64,000 nt of DNA from Monodelphis domestica (Eukaryota > Chordata > Mammalia > Didelphimorphia > Didelphidae), in assembly GCF_027887165.1 (NCBI RefSeq), contig NC_077232.1, positions 53,926,788 through 53,990,787 on the forward strand, in the 5' to 3' direction. The notes below the pieces were generated by a model. The model was not told where the DNA came from. It saw only the letters and a program-made list of their open reading frames with translations, and ran no database searches. Position 1 is the stretch's first letter. Each line of letters starts with the position of its first letter. The position numbers were made by a program, and so were the translations under genes. Shown here in pieces: positions 10,880-22,785 of this stretch.

Positions 10880-11410
10880 CACTGATAAGGTGTACATTGT
10901 CTTGGTTCTGCTCACTTTACTTTGCATCAGTTCATATAAATCTTCCCGAGTTTTTCTGGTTTAACCATTTTTTATAGCATGATAGAATTCCATCCAGTCA
11001 TTACCATAAAAAAGAGCTGCAATAAATATTTTTGTATATATCTGTCCTTTTTCTTTTATTTCCTTGTGGTATAGATCTTGTAGGGTTTTTTTGCTGGGTT
11101 AAAGGTATGCATATTTTATAGTCCTTTGAAAATAATTCCAAATTGTTCTCCAGAATAGTTGGATTAGTTCTCAGCTCTACATTACTATGCATTCATATAA
11201 CTATTTCCCCTCTAGCATTTCTCACTTTCATTTTCTGTCATTTTAGTCAATTTGATGGATATGAGCTAGTACCTTAGAATTGTTTAATATGCTCTTTTCC
11301 AATTATTAGGGATAAAGATTATTTTTATATGACCATTAATAGCTTTTATTCCTTCCTCAGAAAACTGTCTATTTATATCCTTTGACTATCAGTTGGGGGA
11401 TGGCTTATTA
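10880..11410 (-). mobile_element. Old L1-like LINE fragment (C-terminal ORF2 and 3' region)
   Basis: Resembles 27100-27725: a GGTTCTGCTCACTTTACTTT block, AATTCCATCCAGTCATTACC, the segment with AATTCCAAATTGTTCTCCAG, and a Met-Glu-Tyr-Tyr-like remnant on the minus strand. Decayed, with many stops. Confidence 0.55.
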
Positions 11411-11639
11411 AGATGACATTTCAATTATTACTAAGCTCATTTTATAAAGGAAGAAAGTGAGCCTCAGAGACTTTCTTAGTTATATGCCCAGATATTCTCA
11501 CTTAAAGTCCAGTGAAGCATCAGTTCTCTGTCAATTATGATAATTATATCACACTACCAGTAATAACAGAGTTTAAATCAATGGGAATTAATGGAGTTCT
11601 TCCAATATCAAGGAGGAAGGCAGGAAACAAGAATTTTAA

Positions 11640-11875
11640 AGCACCTATTATGATCTAGATAGCATAATAAACACTTTGCAAATGTTATCTCATTTTATTC
11701 TCACAACAATCTTGTGACCTAGTTGCTATTTTTGTGCTCATTTTACCATTGAGGAAATAAAAGCAAATAGATGTTAAGTGACTTGCTCAGTTACACAACT
11801 AGCAAACATTTGAGCCAGAATTTGAATTTAGGTCTTTCTAACTTTAGGCTCAGTGTTCTATCCATTACAATGCTA
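11640..11875 (-). repeat. MIR, near full length, antisense
   Basis: Reads as reverse MIR: TTATCTCATTTTATTCTCAC, CATTTTACCATTGAGGAAAT, GTTAAGTGACTTGCTCAG, then TCTATCCATTACAATGCT. Confidence 0.7.
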
Positions 11876-12934
11876 AGAGGGGAAGTTTAAATTGAAATTA
11901 TGCAGGCCAGGAAAGATATCAAGGAAAGATATCTTTCCTGACTAGAATATTTTGTAGAAATAAAAAGTAGAAACAGAATAGGTAAATTATTAGAAAAGCT
12001 AAAATCAGGGTACAGGTGTATTCCAGGGGAGTATAGAGGAAAATATACCAAGGAAAATAATTATCCCCTCATAGAAATGGATAAAAGGCTAACAAATGCC
12101 TCACTGAAAAGGTAAAAATTTCTTTCAAATCTTCATTTCTGATTTAGCATTGGCTCAATCTTAGGATCAGCCTGGAGTCTTTATTCCAGTCTTTTTTTTT
12201 AAATAAGATGGTTCATGTTGATAATTTATGCAGAACTTTTCATACATTGTCTTATTTGATCCTCTCACACATTTGTAAGGCAGTTAATCAAATATCATTT
12301 TCATTTAATAGATAATGAAATGAAATCTGAGTGAGGCCATAGTGATGCATTAAAAAGCCAGGATATAAACTAAAAAAAAATCCTCAGATTTCAGACCTTT
12401 CTATTATAACATATTGGCAATAAGACTGTCAAAGTAGGCTAGAGGTAGCACATTCCATTGAAAATCAGATGTCAAGAATTCTCCTTAGCTTTGTCCTAGA
12501 TAGCAAGTGAGAGAGCTGGTATTTTTCTATTTGAAAAGCAGTTCTTTAAAGGGGGACCTAGCTACCATGGATAGCAGGCTATAAATTGGTCAAACATATA
12601 GATCAAACTGAATTTTTTAGCTCTGGGCAGCAGTTTCTCCTAGTCTGCTATTTAAACATCTACTAGAGTTCATCCCAGGCCACAATGTTGTTTGTGACAG
12701 GCATGATCTCTAGTCTAGAATGGAATCTGGAGGGATTCTCCATTGAAGTCTGGAAGAAGCAAAGGTGAAGAAATTTCATTCAAGGATCCATGCTGTTTTT
12801 TTAACTTAAGGTCAAAACTCTATTTTGGTTTTATGAATCAATATGGTAGTATAAGGTAGTTCATTATTGAAAGGGCCTTGGGCAATTTGGAATTATTCCC
12901 AAAGGGTGCTAAAAGACTGTCTGCCCTAAAAGAC

Positions 12935-13595
12935 TGCCATACCACTGCTGGATTTGTACCCAAAAAAAGTTAATAAGGAAAAAGACATGTACAAAAATAT
13001 TCATAGATGCACTCTTTGCAGTGGCAAAAAACTGGAAAATGAGGGGATGCCTTTCAATTGGGGAATGGCTGAACAAATTGTGGTATTTGTTGGTGATGGA
13101 ATACTATTGCGCCCAAAGGAATAATGAACTGGAGGGCTTCCATGTGAACTAGAAAGACCTCCAGGAATTAATGCAGAGTGAAAGGAGCAGAACCAGGAGA
13201 ATCATGATACACTGAGGTACAATCGAATGTAATGGACTTCTCTATTAGCACCAATGCAATGATCCAGGACAATTCTGAGGGACTTAAGGGAAAGAACACT
13301 ATCCACATCCAAAGGAAGAACTGTGGGAGTAGAAACACAAAAGAAAAATAACTGCTTGATCACATGGGTAGAAGGGGATATAATTGGGGATGTAGACTCA
13401 AAGTGATCACCCTAGTGCAAATGTTAATAATATTGAAATAGGTCTAGATCAATGACACACGTAAAACTCGGTGGAATTCCTCATTGGCTATGGGAGGCGG
13501 TGGGAGGAGGGGAGGGAAAGAACATGATTCATGTAGCCATGAAAAAATATTCTAAATTAATTAATTAAATGAATAAACTTTAAAAACATAAAAAA
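12935..13595 (+). mobile_element. L1-like LINE 3' end with poly(A) tail
   Basis: Plus-strand copy covering the ORF2 C-terminus and 3' UTR. One frame still reads AVAKNW, SIGEWLNK and VMEYYCA, then RMNRTRR-type residues. The 3' UTR includes GTGGAATTCCTCATTGGCTATGGGA-like sequence and ends in an AATTAATTAAATGAATAAA segment with an A-rich tail. The 3' UTR resembles the copy at 37330-37600. Several stops, so inactive. Confidence 0.65.
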
Positions 13596-14467
13596 GAAAG
13601 GGCCTTGGAGAGGGATGTGTGTGTGTATGTATGTTTGTGTTTCAATACTGGACTTATGATTTTATCAGTGTTGGAAGTGTTCAGGGAAAATTTTTCTTTT
13701 CCATTTCAAAGCAATGCCTTCTCTTCAATGTAGGGTCTTAGAGAATTGTCCTGGGCACTGAGGCAAGTCACAGAGCCAGTATTTATCAGAGATAAGACTG
13801 AACCATGAACCTTAAACCTTGGATTATTTTTACTTCGGAAGCCAGCTCTCTACCCACTGTACTTCTGGGGGTCTGGAGTTAAGATCAATTCATTCAAAAA
13901 TTTAAATTCAAATCAACTCATATCAACAAAAATTTATAATACATCTACTCTATGCAGAAGGATGTGCCTAAATTAGGTAGGCACAAAGTTCGGGTAAAGA
14001 GAGGATACATGCACACAAGAAGCTTACAGGTGAGATGGAGAATAAGACAGATGTTTGTAGAGTGTGAGGGAGTAGAAATATGTAACTTGCTTCCTATATG
14101 TCCATCTTGGATCACTTCTGTAAAATGATGAAGTTTGATTAGTGATATGTAAGTTTTGTCCAGATCTAAACTTATGATCAAATGGTAACTCCAACAGTCA
14201 TGCATGGCCAGTGCTTTAGACAGGAACTAAAGTGAAGTCTATGCATTTCATTTAATCCTTCCAGTGAACATAACTAATTATCCCAATGGATAATGCTGAC
14301 TTTTTTTTTCTTTACCTGCTGTGGAATCAGTAATTATGAATCTGGAGTCCAAGGTGATGTCTGGCTGATGAGTTGCTAATTCAGGGATTATGACTATATT
14401 CATTATTCCTATGCATCCTTCATTCCATAACTGTGACTCATGTAGTCATTTTCCTAGGTGGTGCTAT

Positions 14468-14710
14468 GAATAGAACAACTGAACTGGGGCCAGGAAGACC
14501 TGAGTTCAAATATGACTTCAGACACTAGTTGTGTGACCCTTGATAAGTCACTTAACCTCCTGTTTACTTCAGCTTCATCATCTGTAAAATGAAGATAATA
14601 ATAGTACCTACCTCCCAAGATTGCAGTATGGATCAAATGAGTTATTAATTGCAAAGTACTTAGCATAGTACTTGGCACATCAGAAGGGCTATATGAATGA
14701 TACCTGTTAT
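14468..14710 (+). repeat. MIR/THER-type CORE-SINE, near complete
   Basis: Contains GCCAGGAAGACCTGAGTTCA, the CORE segment TTGTGTGACCCTTGATAAGTCAC (trimmed here), TCATCTGTAAAATGAAGATAA and a 3' end of the TTATTATTATT type. One of the best preserved MIR-like copies in the window. Confidence 0.7.
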
Positions 14711-16564
14711 TATTATTAAAACATCTGATGGACTAAAAGAGTTGGGAGAATATCATCAATCACAGCAATAAACTTGTTGTTCTAGAAAAAGGATTTGGTC
14801 CTGGGCCAGTTTCCTCATATGTGAAAAAGAATGAGAAGAGTAGCATGATCCAATAGTTTGAGCAATGATTCTCAATATTTATATTGCTCTCAGCATGATA
14901 TTTTTTGCATTGATCAGTTGCAGAATCTTGAAATGCAAGTATGCAACAACCAAAAAAAGGGTTCCTAGCTAGGCAGGCTTCCAGATCTTTTATTCAGTCC
15001 TTGGGATCCCCTTACTTCTTCTTTCCCATCGCACCATCCTCTTTTTTTTTTTTTCACTTCCCCAGAATTTAGAATAAGTGTAGTTTTTATCTTGGTAAAT
15101 AGTTTTTACCTTGGTAAAAACAATAGTTGTTCCTGAACCTTTTCTAAAACCAGTCAGGAAAGGTGAGGTAAGAAACTGCATTTGGCTGGGGAATATGGAA
15201 GTTTCAGGGTAAAGAAGATCCACATTGGCCCAGGGCAGAATGGGATGACTCGGTGAAAGATGATGGTGTGCAATCTCTTGCATTTCAAAAGGGCATTTTG
15301 TTTTGGTTGGCTTCTGATGGTTCATAACATTAACTGCAAACTCAAAAGCCATGGAATTTATAATGGAGGCCAAAGTGCTTTATCTATAATTAATGAAGTT
15401 CTAAATGGACATGTGGAGAACAAAATTTCTTCGCACACCTACAGAAACTCACAGCACACTAGTACTCTGTGGGACATCCTTTGAGAATCACTTAGTTGGG
15501 GAGTTAGCCTTGGAATGAAAAAGGCCTGGATTTCAGTCTTGTCCTGAAACAAACTGTGAGGTTACTTAACCCTTCAGTGACTCAAGCAAGTCTGAGACTA
15601 TAAGTTACAGAGGAGTTCCTGAACTGCATTGATGAAATGTAAATACTAGGGGTTCAATATACTTATGAAATAATCTGGACTAAAAATGCAGAGCGGGGTT
15701 GGGAGGGTAATTTGGTAATAGCATCAGTTACCTCTCAGAAACCACCAGGGTTGTTTCAGCTGGTCTGATTAGCTAGGCAGTTTTCACTGTGCTGTCTAAA
15801 TGCTCCACGTGCCATTCTCCTGACACTATATACTTGGTCTAGGAAGATGACCATCTCCATTAGAGGAAACTCATTCTTTAGTCAAATATCTGAGAGTAGC
15901 AACATTTCTCTGATAGAACAGATTAGGTCTCTCCACCACCCTCTTTTCAATGAAAACATTTTCTTCTCATTTTTGGATTGGAATAAATATGAGCAAGATG
16001 AGCATATATCCTACAGCTATTTGGCTTTGGGATGAATGGATCCACCTCAACCCCCCTTTTAGAATCCAGAAACTGGAGGTAAACACTTTAATTTGAAGCA
16101 AGGATGATGTCCTGCCTATGAGATATATTGCAAAGAGCAATATGTAGAAAACTTGGACTTGTTTCCAAACACTTCCCAATATAGATTCTCATCTGGAATC
16201 ATGGAATTTTAGACTGAAAAGGGACTGTGAGATCATTTGTTAAGAACTGAGCCATACCAATGCGAAAGTATATTTTGTATTCCCTATATATACCTGATAT
16301 CATGGAATTTGCCTTCTCAGTGGGCAAATGAGGGATGAAAGAGAGAGAATATGGAACTTAAAATTAAAAAAGCAAAGAATATTAAAATTAAATAAATAAT
16401 ATTATTTAAAGAGAGAATTAAGCCATAAATAATGTTTAAAAGTGTAAGATCTAGAAATATTTGGGAGACCTGGGCTGTAGCGGCTTCATCATCCTGTGCC
16501 TATTTGCTCACCTACTGAATTAATTGAATTAGAAGATCTCTGATGTCTATCTTCTTCTAGGTCA

Positions 16565-16695
16565 GTTATTCACTCTTGTTAGAAGGTAGGTATCCAAAGG
16601 GCAATGACTCATTTTTGGTTTTATATCCCCAGTACCTAGCATAGTTTATGCACTTGGGAAGAACTTCATAAATGCTTTTTGATTTATTAAATGAT
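16565..16695 (+). repeat. L2 3' end
   Basis: TATATCCCCAGTACCTAGCA followed by CATAAATGCTTTTTGATTTA matches the L2 3' terminus. The tandem array that follows begins directly after it. Confidence 0.55.
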
Positions 16696-16892
16696 TACTT
16701 CTTTCTTTAACATTCTATGATCTATGCACTAAGAGACTTCCCAGCTTTAGCATTCTAGGCTCCAAGGGTCTTTCCAGCTCCAACAGTATATTCTAGGTCT
16801 CTTCAAGCTCTAATAATCCATATTTCAAGTTTCCTCCCAGCCTTAATATTTTATGTTCTGAGATTCTTTCTTTCTTTAACTCTATCCTCAAA

Positions 16893-17470
16893 GGTGGAAT
16901 GTGACGGGTCTTCAGGGCAGACGAACTCTGGTATGAGTCCTTGATGAGCCCTTTTCAAAGCTGCTCATTTACTTTTGGTGACCACATTTCACCTACCTCT
17001 CACCTGTTAGGTTCAAGAGGCTAGAGCATGCCCATTGGCCACAGCCTGATAAAACCATCTCAGCAGAACAGTTTAGCCAGTTTGAGATTAACTGACAGAA
17101 TTCAAACCCATCAGAGAGTGAGTGCAGGGAGTGTCATCTAGCTCAAACATGTGAAAACTTCCCCTAGCAGAATGGACAGAAGAGAACAATCTGTTCTAAT
17201 CAAGAAGGCTGGGCAAGCACTTAGCACTAAGTGGAGCACTTACACCTTGGTTAGACAACTTGGACATCTAGGATGACAAGGTCATCCTCTGCATTCCAGA
17301 ATATTGCCAAACATCTTGACATGTGTCCTGCCACTGGTCTTTGATGATTGTAGAAGAGAGAGTGAGATCTCTGACTTTTCACAACTCTGTCTCACTTAAA
17401 TTCAACTCATGGCCAAGTCAAGACATCACCCTTATGATGTCATTGGTGTTCTTTAAAAATGAAAGACAAG
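16893..17470 (+). mobile_element. Marsupial interspersed repeat of uncertain class
   Basis: Contains GGTCTTCAGGGCAGACGAAC, GTTTGAGATTAACTGACAG, TGTCCTGCCACTGGTCTTTG and a 3' end with CATCACCCTTATGATGTCAT and GAAAGACAAG. I recognise this as sequence repeated widely in marsupial genomes, but cannot name the family. It sits inside the tandem array. Confidence 0.4.
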
Positions 17471-17670
17471 GGAACAGCGAGGTGACTCAGTGGATTGAGA
17501 GTCAGGGCTAGAAATGGGAGGTACTGGGTTCAAATCTGACCTTAGACTCTTTCTAGCTGTGTAATCCTGACAGGTTACTTAACTCCATTGCCTAGCCCTT
17601 ACTACCCTTCTTTCTTTGAACCAATATGCAAAACTGATTCTAAGAGAGAAAGTTAAGCGATTTTTTAAAA
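17471..17670 (+). mobile_element. tRNA-head CORE-SINE
   Basis: GAGGTGACTCAGTGGATTGA head, B box GGGTTCAAATCTGACC, CORE region and A-rich tail after GATTCTAAGAGAGAAAG. Diverged copy placed right after the unnamed repeat. Confidence 0.75.
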
Positions 17671-19958
17671 TGAATGACAAGAATCAACAAAAATCTTCTG
17701 GGGTTCTTTCTAACTCTAACATTCTTTGTTCTTCAATATCTTTTAGTTTTAATTGTCTGTGTTCTAAGGTCCCTCCAAGTTCTAGCATTTTATATTCTAA
17801 GCTTCCTTCCAACTTTGATGTTCTGTGTCTATTCTAATGCTGTGAGTGCTTAGCTATCTCCCAGTTCTAAGATGTTATGTTCTGATATTACTTCAAGTAC
17901 TTACATTCTTTATTGTCATCTACTTCAGCTCCAATATTCTATGTATTAAGGTTCCCCCAAGGTTCTAATATTCTATGTTCTAAAGTTCCCTGCCCCAAGT
18001 TCTAATGTTCTACATTCTGAGGTTCTTTCCAACATTAATATTCTGTGTTATATGTTCTAATTCTGTATGTACTAAGCTACCTCTCAGGTCTCACATTTTT
18101 GTATAGTGAGCCATGATGCCAGCTTCTTCAGGTTCTGCCAACTTCAGCAGTCTACAACTGTCTTCACAGGTGTAATCCATCACAAGAAGATACACATTCC
18201 ACCCTGCTTGTGCTCATGGCTAAAAATAGCTATGCTGAGCAGGCACAGTCTTAACAAATGGGAAATGGAGCCATTGCTCCACAGCCTCTGACAGAGAGTC
18301 TTATTTAGAATACATAAACTATTTGAGCTGGAAGGGGCCTCAGAGTAATTTATTAAAACCTGGGCCATAAATAGTAGTTAAAGTCCAGGCTTAGGCATAT
18401 TCCCGTGAGAGGGTGAGGGCAGCAGGCTCCCTCAACTGATTACTCTATTTTCTTGTTCTCCCCATATGTAATGTTAGACTTTGGCTGTGTATTTATGAAA
18501 ATGTATCCACTGAAAAAGGGCATAAAAGTTATGCGTGTATATGCATGTGTACATATGTGTTTATGTTTGTATGCATATGTGTATTCATGATCATAAAGGC
18601 TGGCCCTGAGTAACAAATAGGAAGCATTCTAAAAATTAATTTGTAAGTTCCTCATGTGGAATTCTGGATGAATTTTCCCTTAGAAACAGAGGTAACAGGA
18701 TACTTTGTGGCCAGCTTACAAGAGTCTATACAATAAATAATGTGATATATGTATTAGGGTATTAGAAAGTCCTTATGTAGGACTTTGCATCTTCCTGTGA
18801 ATGATATGGACCCTTCCTTGGCACCTGAAGAAATATAAATATTAGTGATGGTAGAAGAATTTATTGGCTCAGACTATATTATTATAAAAAGGTTGTGCCA
18901 CACAGATACCCCACCTTGTGCTATTATATGTGTAAGTATATAATGAATATATATGGAGTCAGTTTCCATTTAAGCCACTTTTCCCTTTTATGAGCATAAG
19001 TCAGAGGTGTAAGAGTAGACTCGACTCCTGAGGAATGCATTACCTTGACATAGCCCTCTAGAGATTGATTGGTTTTATCCTTCTTTCTCAGTTGAGCCAG
19101 TGGTGAATAAACAAATGTTCCTTGACCCTGGGAGGCTAAACTGAGCCCTGTAGAGGTGATAGAAGAGTCTGACATGCTTCCAACCTTGTGGCAGCCAAAA
19201 AAAGGGGGAAATATGTGCTCCTAGTAGTTCTAGCCCCCTAGGAATTTCTTGTACAGCACAAGCCTTCAGATCAGGAAGAAGATCACATAGATACTTTCTA
19301 ATGCCTGAAGAATAGTAAGTCTAAACCATTATGTGGAAAAATCTCTGCTGTTACCATGAATTATTTGGATACTGTAGATTCAATGAGAAAAGGGGTTGCC
19401 TCTCTAGCAAAAAAGTGTGTTTTTCTTCCAGGGAAAAACCAAGACCTCAGAACAGTAGTATAAGACTGGAAACCTATGAAGTCTGAAGTCATAAAAAATG
19501 AGATCCATCAGAATGTGTCAGAATTGCCCTTCTAGCAGCCTTGAGTGTTAGTCTTTCAAAGGTCGTCCAATCCTAAGGAGTTTTACTAGAGAGACAAGGG
19601 GAATGATATTAACTATTGATGCATTGTGGTGAGTCTTTTGAATTTTCTACATTTTTTGTATGCATTGTTACCTTGAGTTCTTATATAATTTCTGAGGACT
19701 TTTCCCCTTACATATGTGGAAATCTACTCATGCACTGTGTTAAATATGTATTCTGAGTTTTCTCAGAGGCAGCTCTGGGTGAGGATAGCACCAGTCAAAA
19801 AGCAAATGAATTGAGACTTTCTTCTGAAGCTATAACCAAGTTTGTATGAACCAAGAGTATGAGCTGCTGGTCCATGGATTGCATACAGCAATGTGTTAGT
19901 TGTATTATAGAACCCACCCATAAGCTGTAAAAACGTTTCATTAAGAAAATATGTTCTT

Positions 19959-20145
19959 GGGGGGGGGGCAGCTGGGTGGCTCAGTGAATTGAGAGTCAGG
20001 CCTATGGATGGGAGGTCCTGGGTTAAAATCTGGCCTCAGACACTTCCCAGCTGTGTGACCCTGGGCAAGTCACTTAACCCCCATTGCCTAGCCCTTACCA
20101 CTCTTCTGTCTTGGAGCCAATACAGAAGGTAAGGGTTTAAAAAAA
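19959..20145 (+). mobile_element. tRNA-head CORE-SINE with target duplication
   Basis: GGGCAGCTGGGTGGCTCAGT head after a run of ten or more G, B box, CTGTGTGACCCTGGGCAAGT CORE and AAGGTAAGGGTTTAAAAA tail. Flanked by AAGAAAATAT direct repeats (near 19943 and 20148). Well preserved. Confidence 0.88.
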
Positions 20146-21962
20146 AAAGAAAATATATTTTTGGCAGGCAGAGCAAATATGATGAGTAGTAGAGGGAGCA
20201 ACTCAGTAGAACTCTTCCCAACATTTCCCTCAAATAAACTTTTGGAGTGAAAAAGTCAAAAAAAGGTCAAAGTGAGACATTTTTTCCTGCCTAAGACAAC
20301 TTAGGAAGTCAGCAGGAGAGGTCTGTGACACCAGGGTGGAAGCTGGTCCAGAGTCCACACAACTGTAAGCATGAACAGTGAAAGAAACTGGTTCAGTGGA
20401 AGAAGCAGCCTTAGGTGTGCTCAGCCCGGAAACAATAAAGGGGTTAGAAAACTGGTCAGAAAGAGGTTACAGGGAACCCTTTGCTGGCACTAGGTGCAAC
20501 TGGTGATGATTGGCAACTCTATTGGCTATACAGTTTGGGGCTATAATTCCAGGGAAGAGAGGAGTATATTATGTGGGAGTAGAAGTCCTGGCCACAGTTC
20601 CATGGTAGAGAGAAGCACTAACCCTTATAGCTGCAGGAACAGAGGATCTGGACATAATTCAGAGGTCAAGAGAATTGCTGGTGCTTTCAGTTTCAGAGGA
20701 CCAAGGGCCCATTTTGTGTAAGAAAACAGATGATAGACCAAAAAAGATCATACATCTCCCAGAATCACTCTTGGGAAGTGTCAAAAACTTTGAGTCAAAA
20801 AAAGTGTCAAAAAAAATTGAGATAGTACATCTTCATCTTTAGGTAAGTGGAGTTCAAAATGTTTAGAATAATATTTTGTTTTTCCCCAATTATATTTTTA
20901 ATATTCATTTTCTTAAAAAATGACTTACAGATTCTCTCCCTCCCTTCCCTTCTCTAAAATGGAAAGCAATCTGATAAAATTAAAAGTCAAGAAATGGACT
21001 GGAAAAATGAGTAAACAACAACAAGAACATGAACATAAAGAGCTAATATGGTGACAGAGAAGACTAAGGCACAAACTCAGAAGAAGATAAAAATGTGAAA
21101 ATAGCTACAAGCAAAACCTCAAAAAATGTGTTTAATTGGACACAAGCCCAACAAGAATTCCTGGAAGATTTCAAGAAAGAGATGAGTAATAAGGGAAAAC
21201 TTGGAAAAGAAATGAGACTGATATGAGAAAATTATGAAAAGAGAATTAGCAGCTTTATAAAAGAGTCACAAAAAATCCTGAAGCAAATGATACCTTTAAA
21301 AAATAGAATTGATCTAATGGTGAGAAGCAAAAAAAATTCACTGAAGAAACAGCAAAATTGACAAAGTTGAAATAAAAATCCTTCCTGGATGGAAGGGAGA
21401 TGATAACCACCTACCTAGTGACCTCTTCAGGGCCAGTAAAGTACAAAACCCCTTGGGCTCTAGAAAAAGTTTATTTTTTATGATAGGAGTAAAGGGGGAA
21501 TGATAAATAGGTTCCTAAAACTATAGATCTAATCTCCACCCAACCTTTTTCACCTCATGGTGAATTATATCTTTTTCTTGAGAATTCACTCAAGCTACTA
21601 CTCCTTATTCCTAACCAAGACCCAGAAAACCCAGTTATCTGACTATTCTACTATACTAGTTAGAATGGATTTTCAAAAAGATAATGAGGAGATACTCACA
21701 GATGTATTTGATGTATTTGAGCCCTTATCTAAAGCCTGGGGTTGTTCCTAAGTATACCCAGAGTCCCCGATGACCAAACCCTGGGGTTTACTGTCACCAA
21801 GTGGATTTCTGACAGATGGATTCTCAGGCAGATGGTCTCTGTACTTCAGGGAAAAAGCAGTATACTCCAAGGCAAATTCCAGAGCCCCAGGTCAAGGAGA
21901 AAATATTACAAACAACCAGAAAAATGAAATATTGTGAAGCTACAATCAAGGTTGCACAAGAT

Positions 21963-22138
21963 TGGGGCAGCTAAAGGGCTCAGTGAATAGAGTATCATAC
22001 CTAGAGATGGGAGGTACTGAGCTCAAATCTGAATTTAGCCTAGCCAAATAATTTTTATTTGCTTAGTCTTTGCCATTCCTTTGCTGTGAAACCGATACTT
22101 AGTATAAACTCTAAGACAGAAAGAAAGAGTTTTTAAAA
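21963..22138 (+). mobile_element. tRNA-head CORE-SINE
   Basis: TGGGGCAGCTAAAGGGCTCA head, GAGCTCAAATCTGAATTTAG at the B box, tail AAGAGTTTTTAAAAAG. Diverged and inserted in the L1/HAL1-like element. Confidence 0.7.
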
Positions 22139-22741
22139 AGATTGCCCAAGATTTAGCAGCCTCCACATTAAAAGGAATAGAGGGCTTAGAATATATTGTT
22201 CCAGAAGGCAAAGGATCTAGGATTAGAACCAAGAATAGCCTACTCAGCAACACTGAATATAATCCTTCCGGAGAAAATATGAATACTAAATGAACTTGAG
22301 GACTTTTAAACATTTCTGATGAAAAGACCACAGCTGAATAGAAAATCTGGCATTCTAACACAAGGTTTAATAAAAGTATTACAAAGTTACATATGAAAAA
22401 AGAAATCATAGGGGACTCAATAGGGTTAAACTGTTTATATTCCTATATGAGAAGATGATACTTTTAACTCCTAAGATCTTTGTCATTATTAGGGCAGTTA
22501 GAAGGAGTCTACATAAACAGAAGTCATGGGTAGGAATAGACTATGTTGAGATAATTGGAAAAAATAAGGGATGAGAAAGAGGGATGTGCTGGGAGAAGTG
22601 GGAAGGGAGAGGTAGAATGAGGAAAAATTTTCACATACAAAAGGCACATAATGAAGAACTTTTATTGTAGAAGGGGAAGTGGAGGGGTGGTGGGCAATGC
22701 TTGAACCTCATTTTCATTGGAAACAGTCCAAAGAAGGAAGA

Positions 22742-22742
<1 letters not shown>

Positions 22743-22785
<43 letters not shown>
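22743..22785 (+). repeat. (CA)n microsatellite
   Basis: About 20 uninterrupted CA units; likely variable in length. The short frame with a run of valine and cysteine on the opposite strand is an artefact of it. Confidence 0.97.

Larger units (their letters stand above)
16705..18095 (+). repeat. Degenerate tandem array, unit about 38-40 bp, split into two blocks
   Basis: Blocks at 16705-16880 and 17700-18095 repeat a unit like CATTCTATGTTCTAAGGT followed by TCCTTCCAGCTCTAA. ATTCTA landmarks fall near 16712, 16752 and 16790, a spacing of 38-40 bp. The unit resembles the CCTTCCAGCTCTAACATTCT tail of MIR/L2-type elements, so the array may be an expansion of such a tail. The 0.8 kb between the blocks is inserted repeat DNA. 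Confidence 0.65.
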
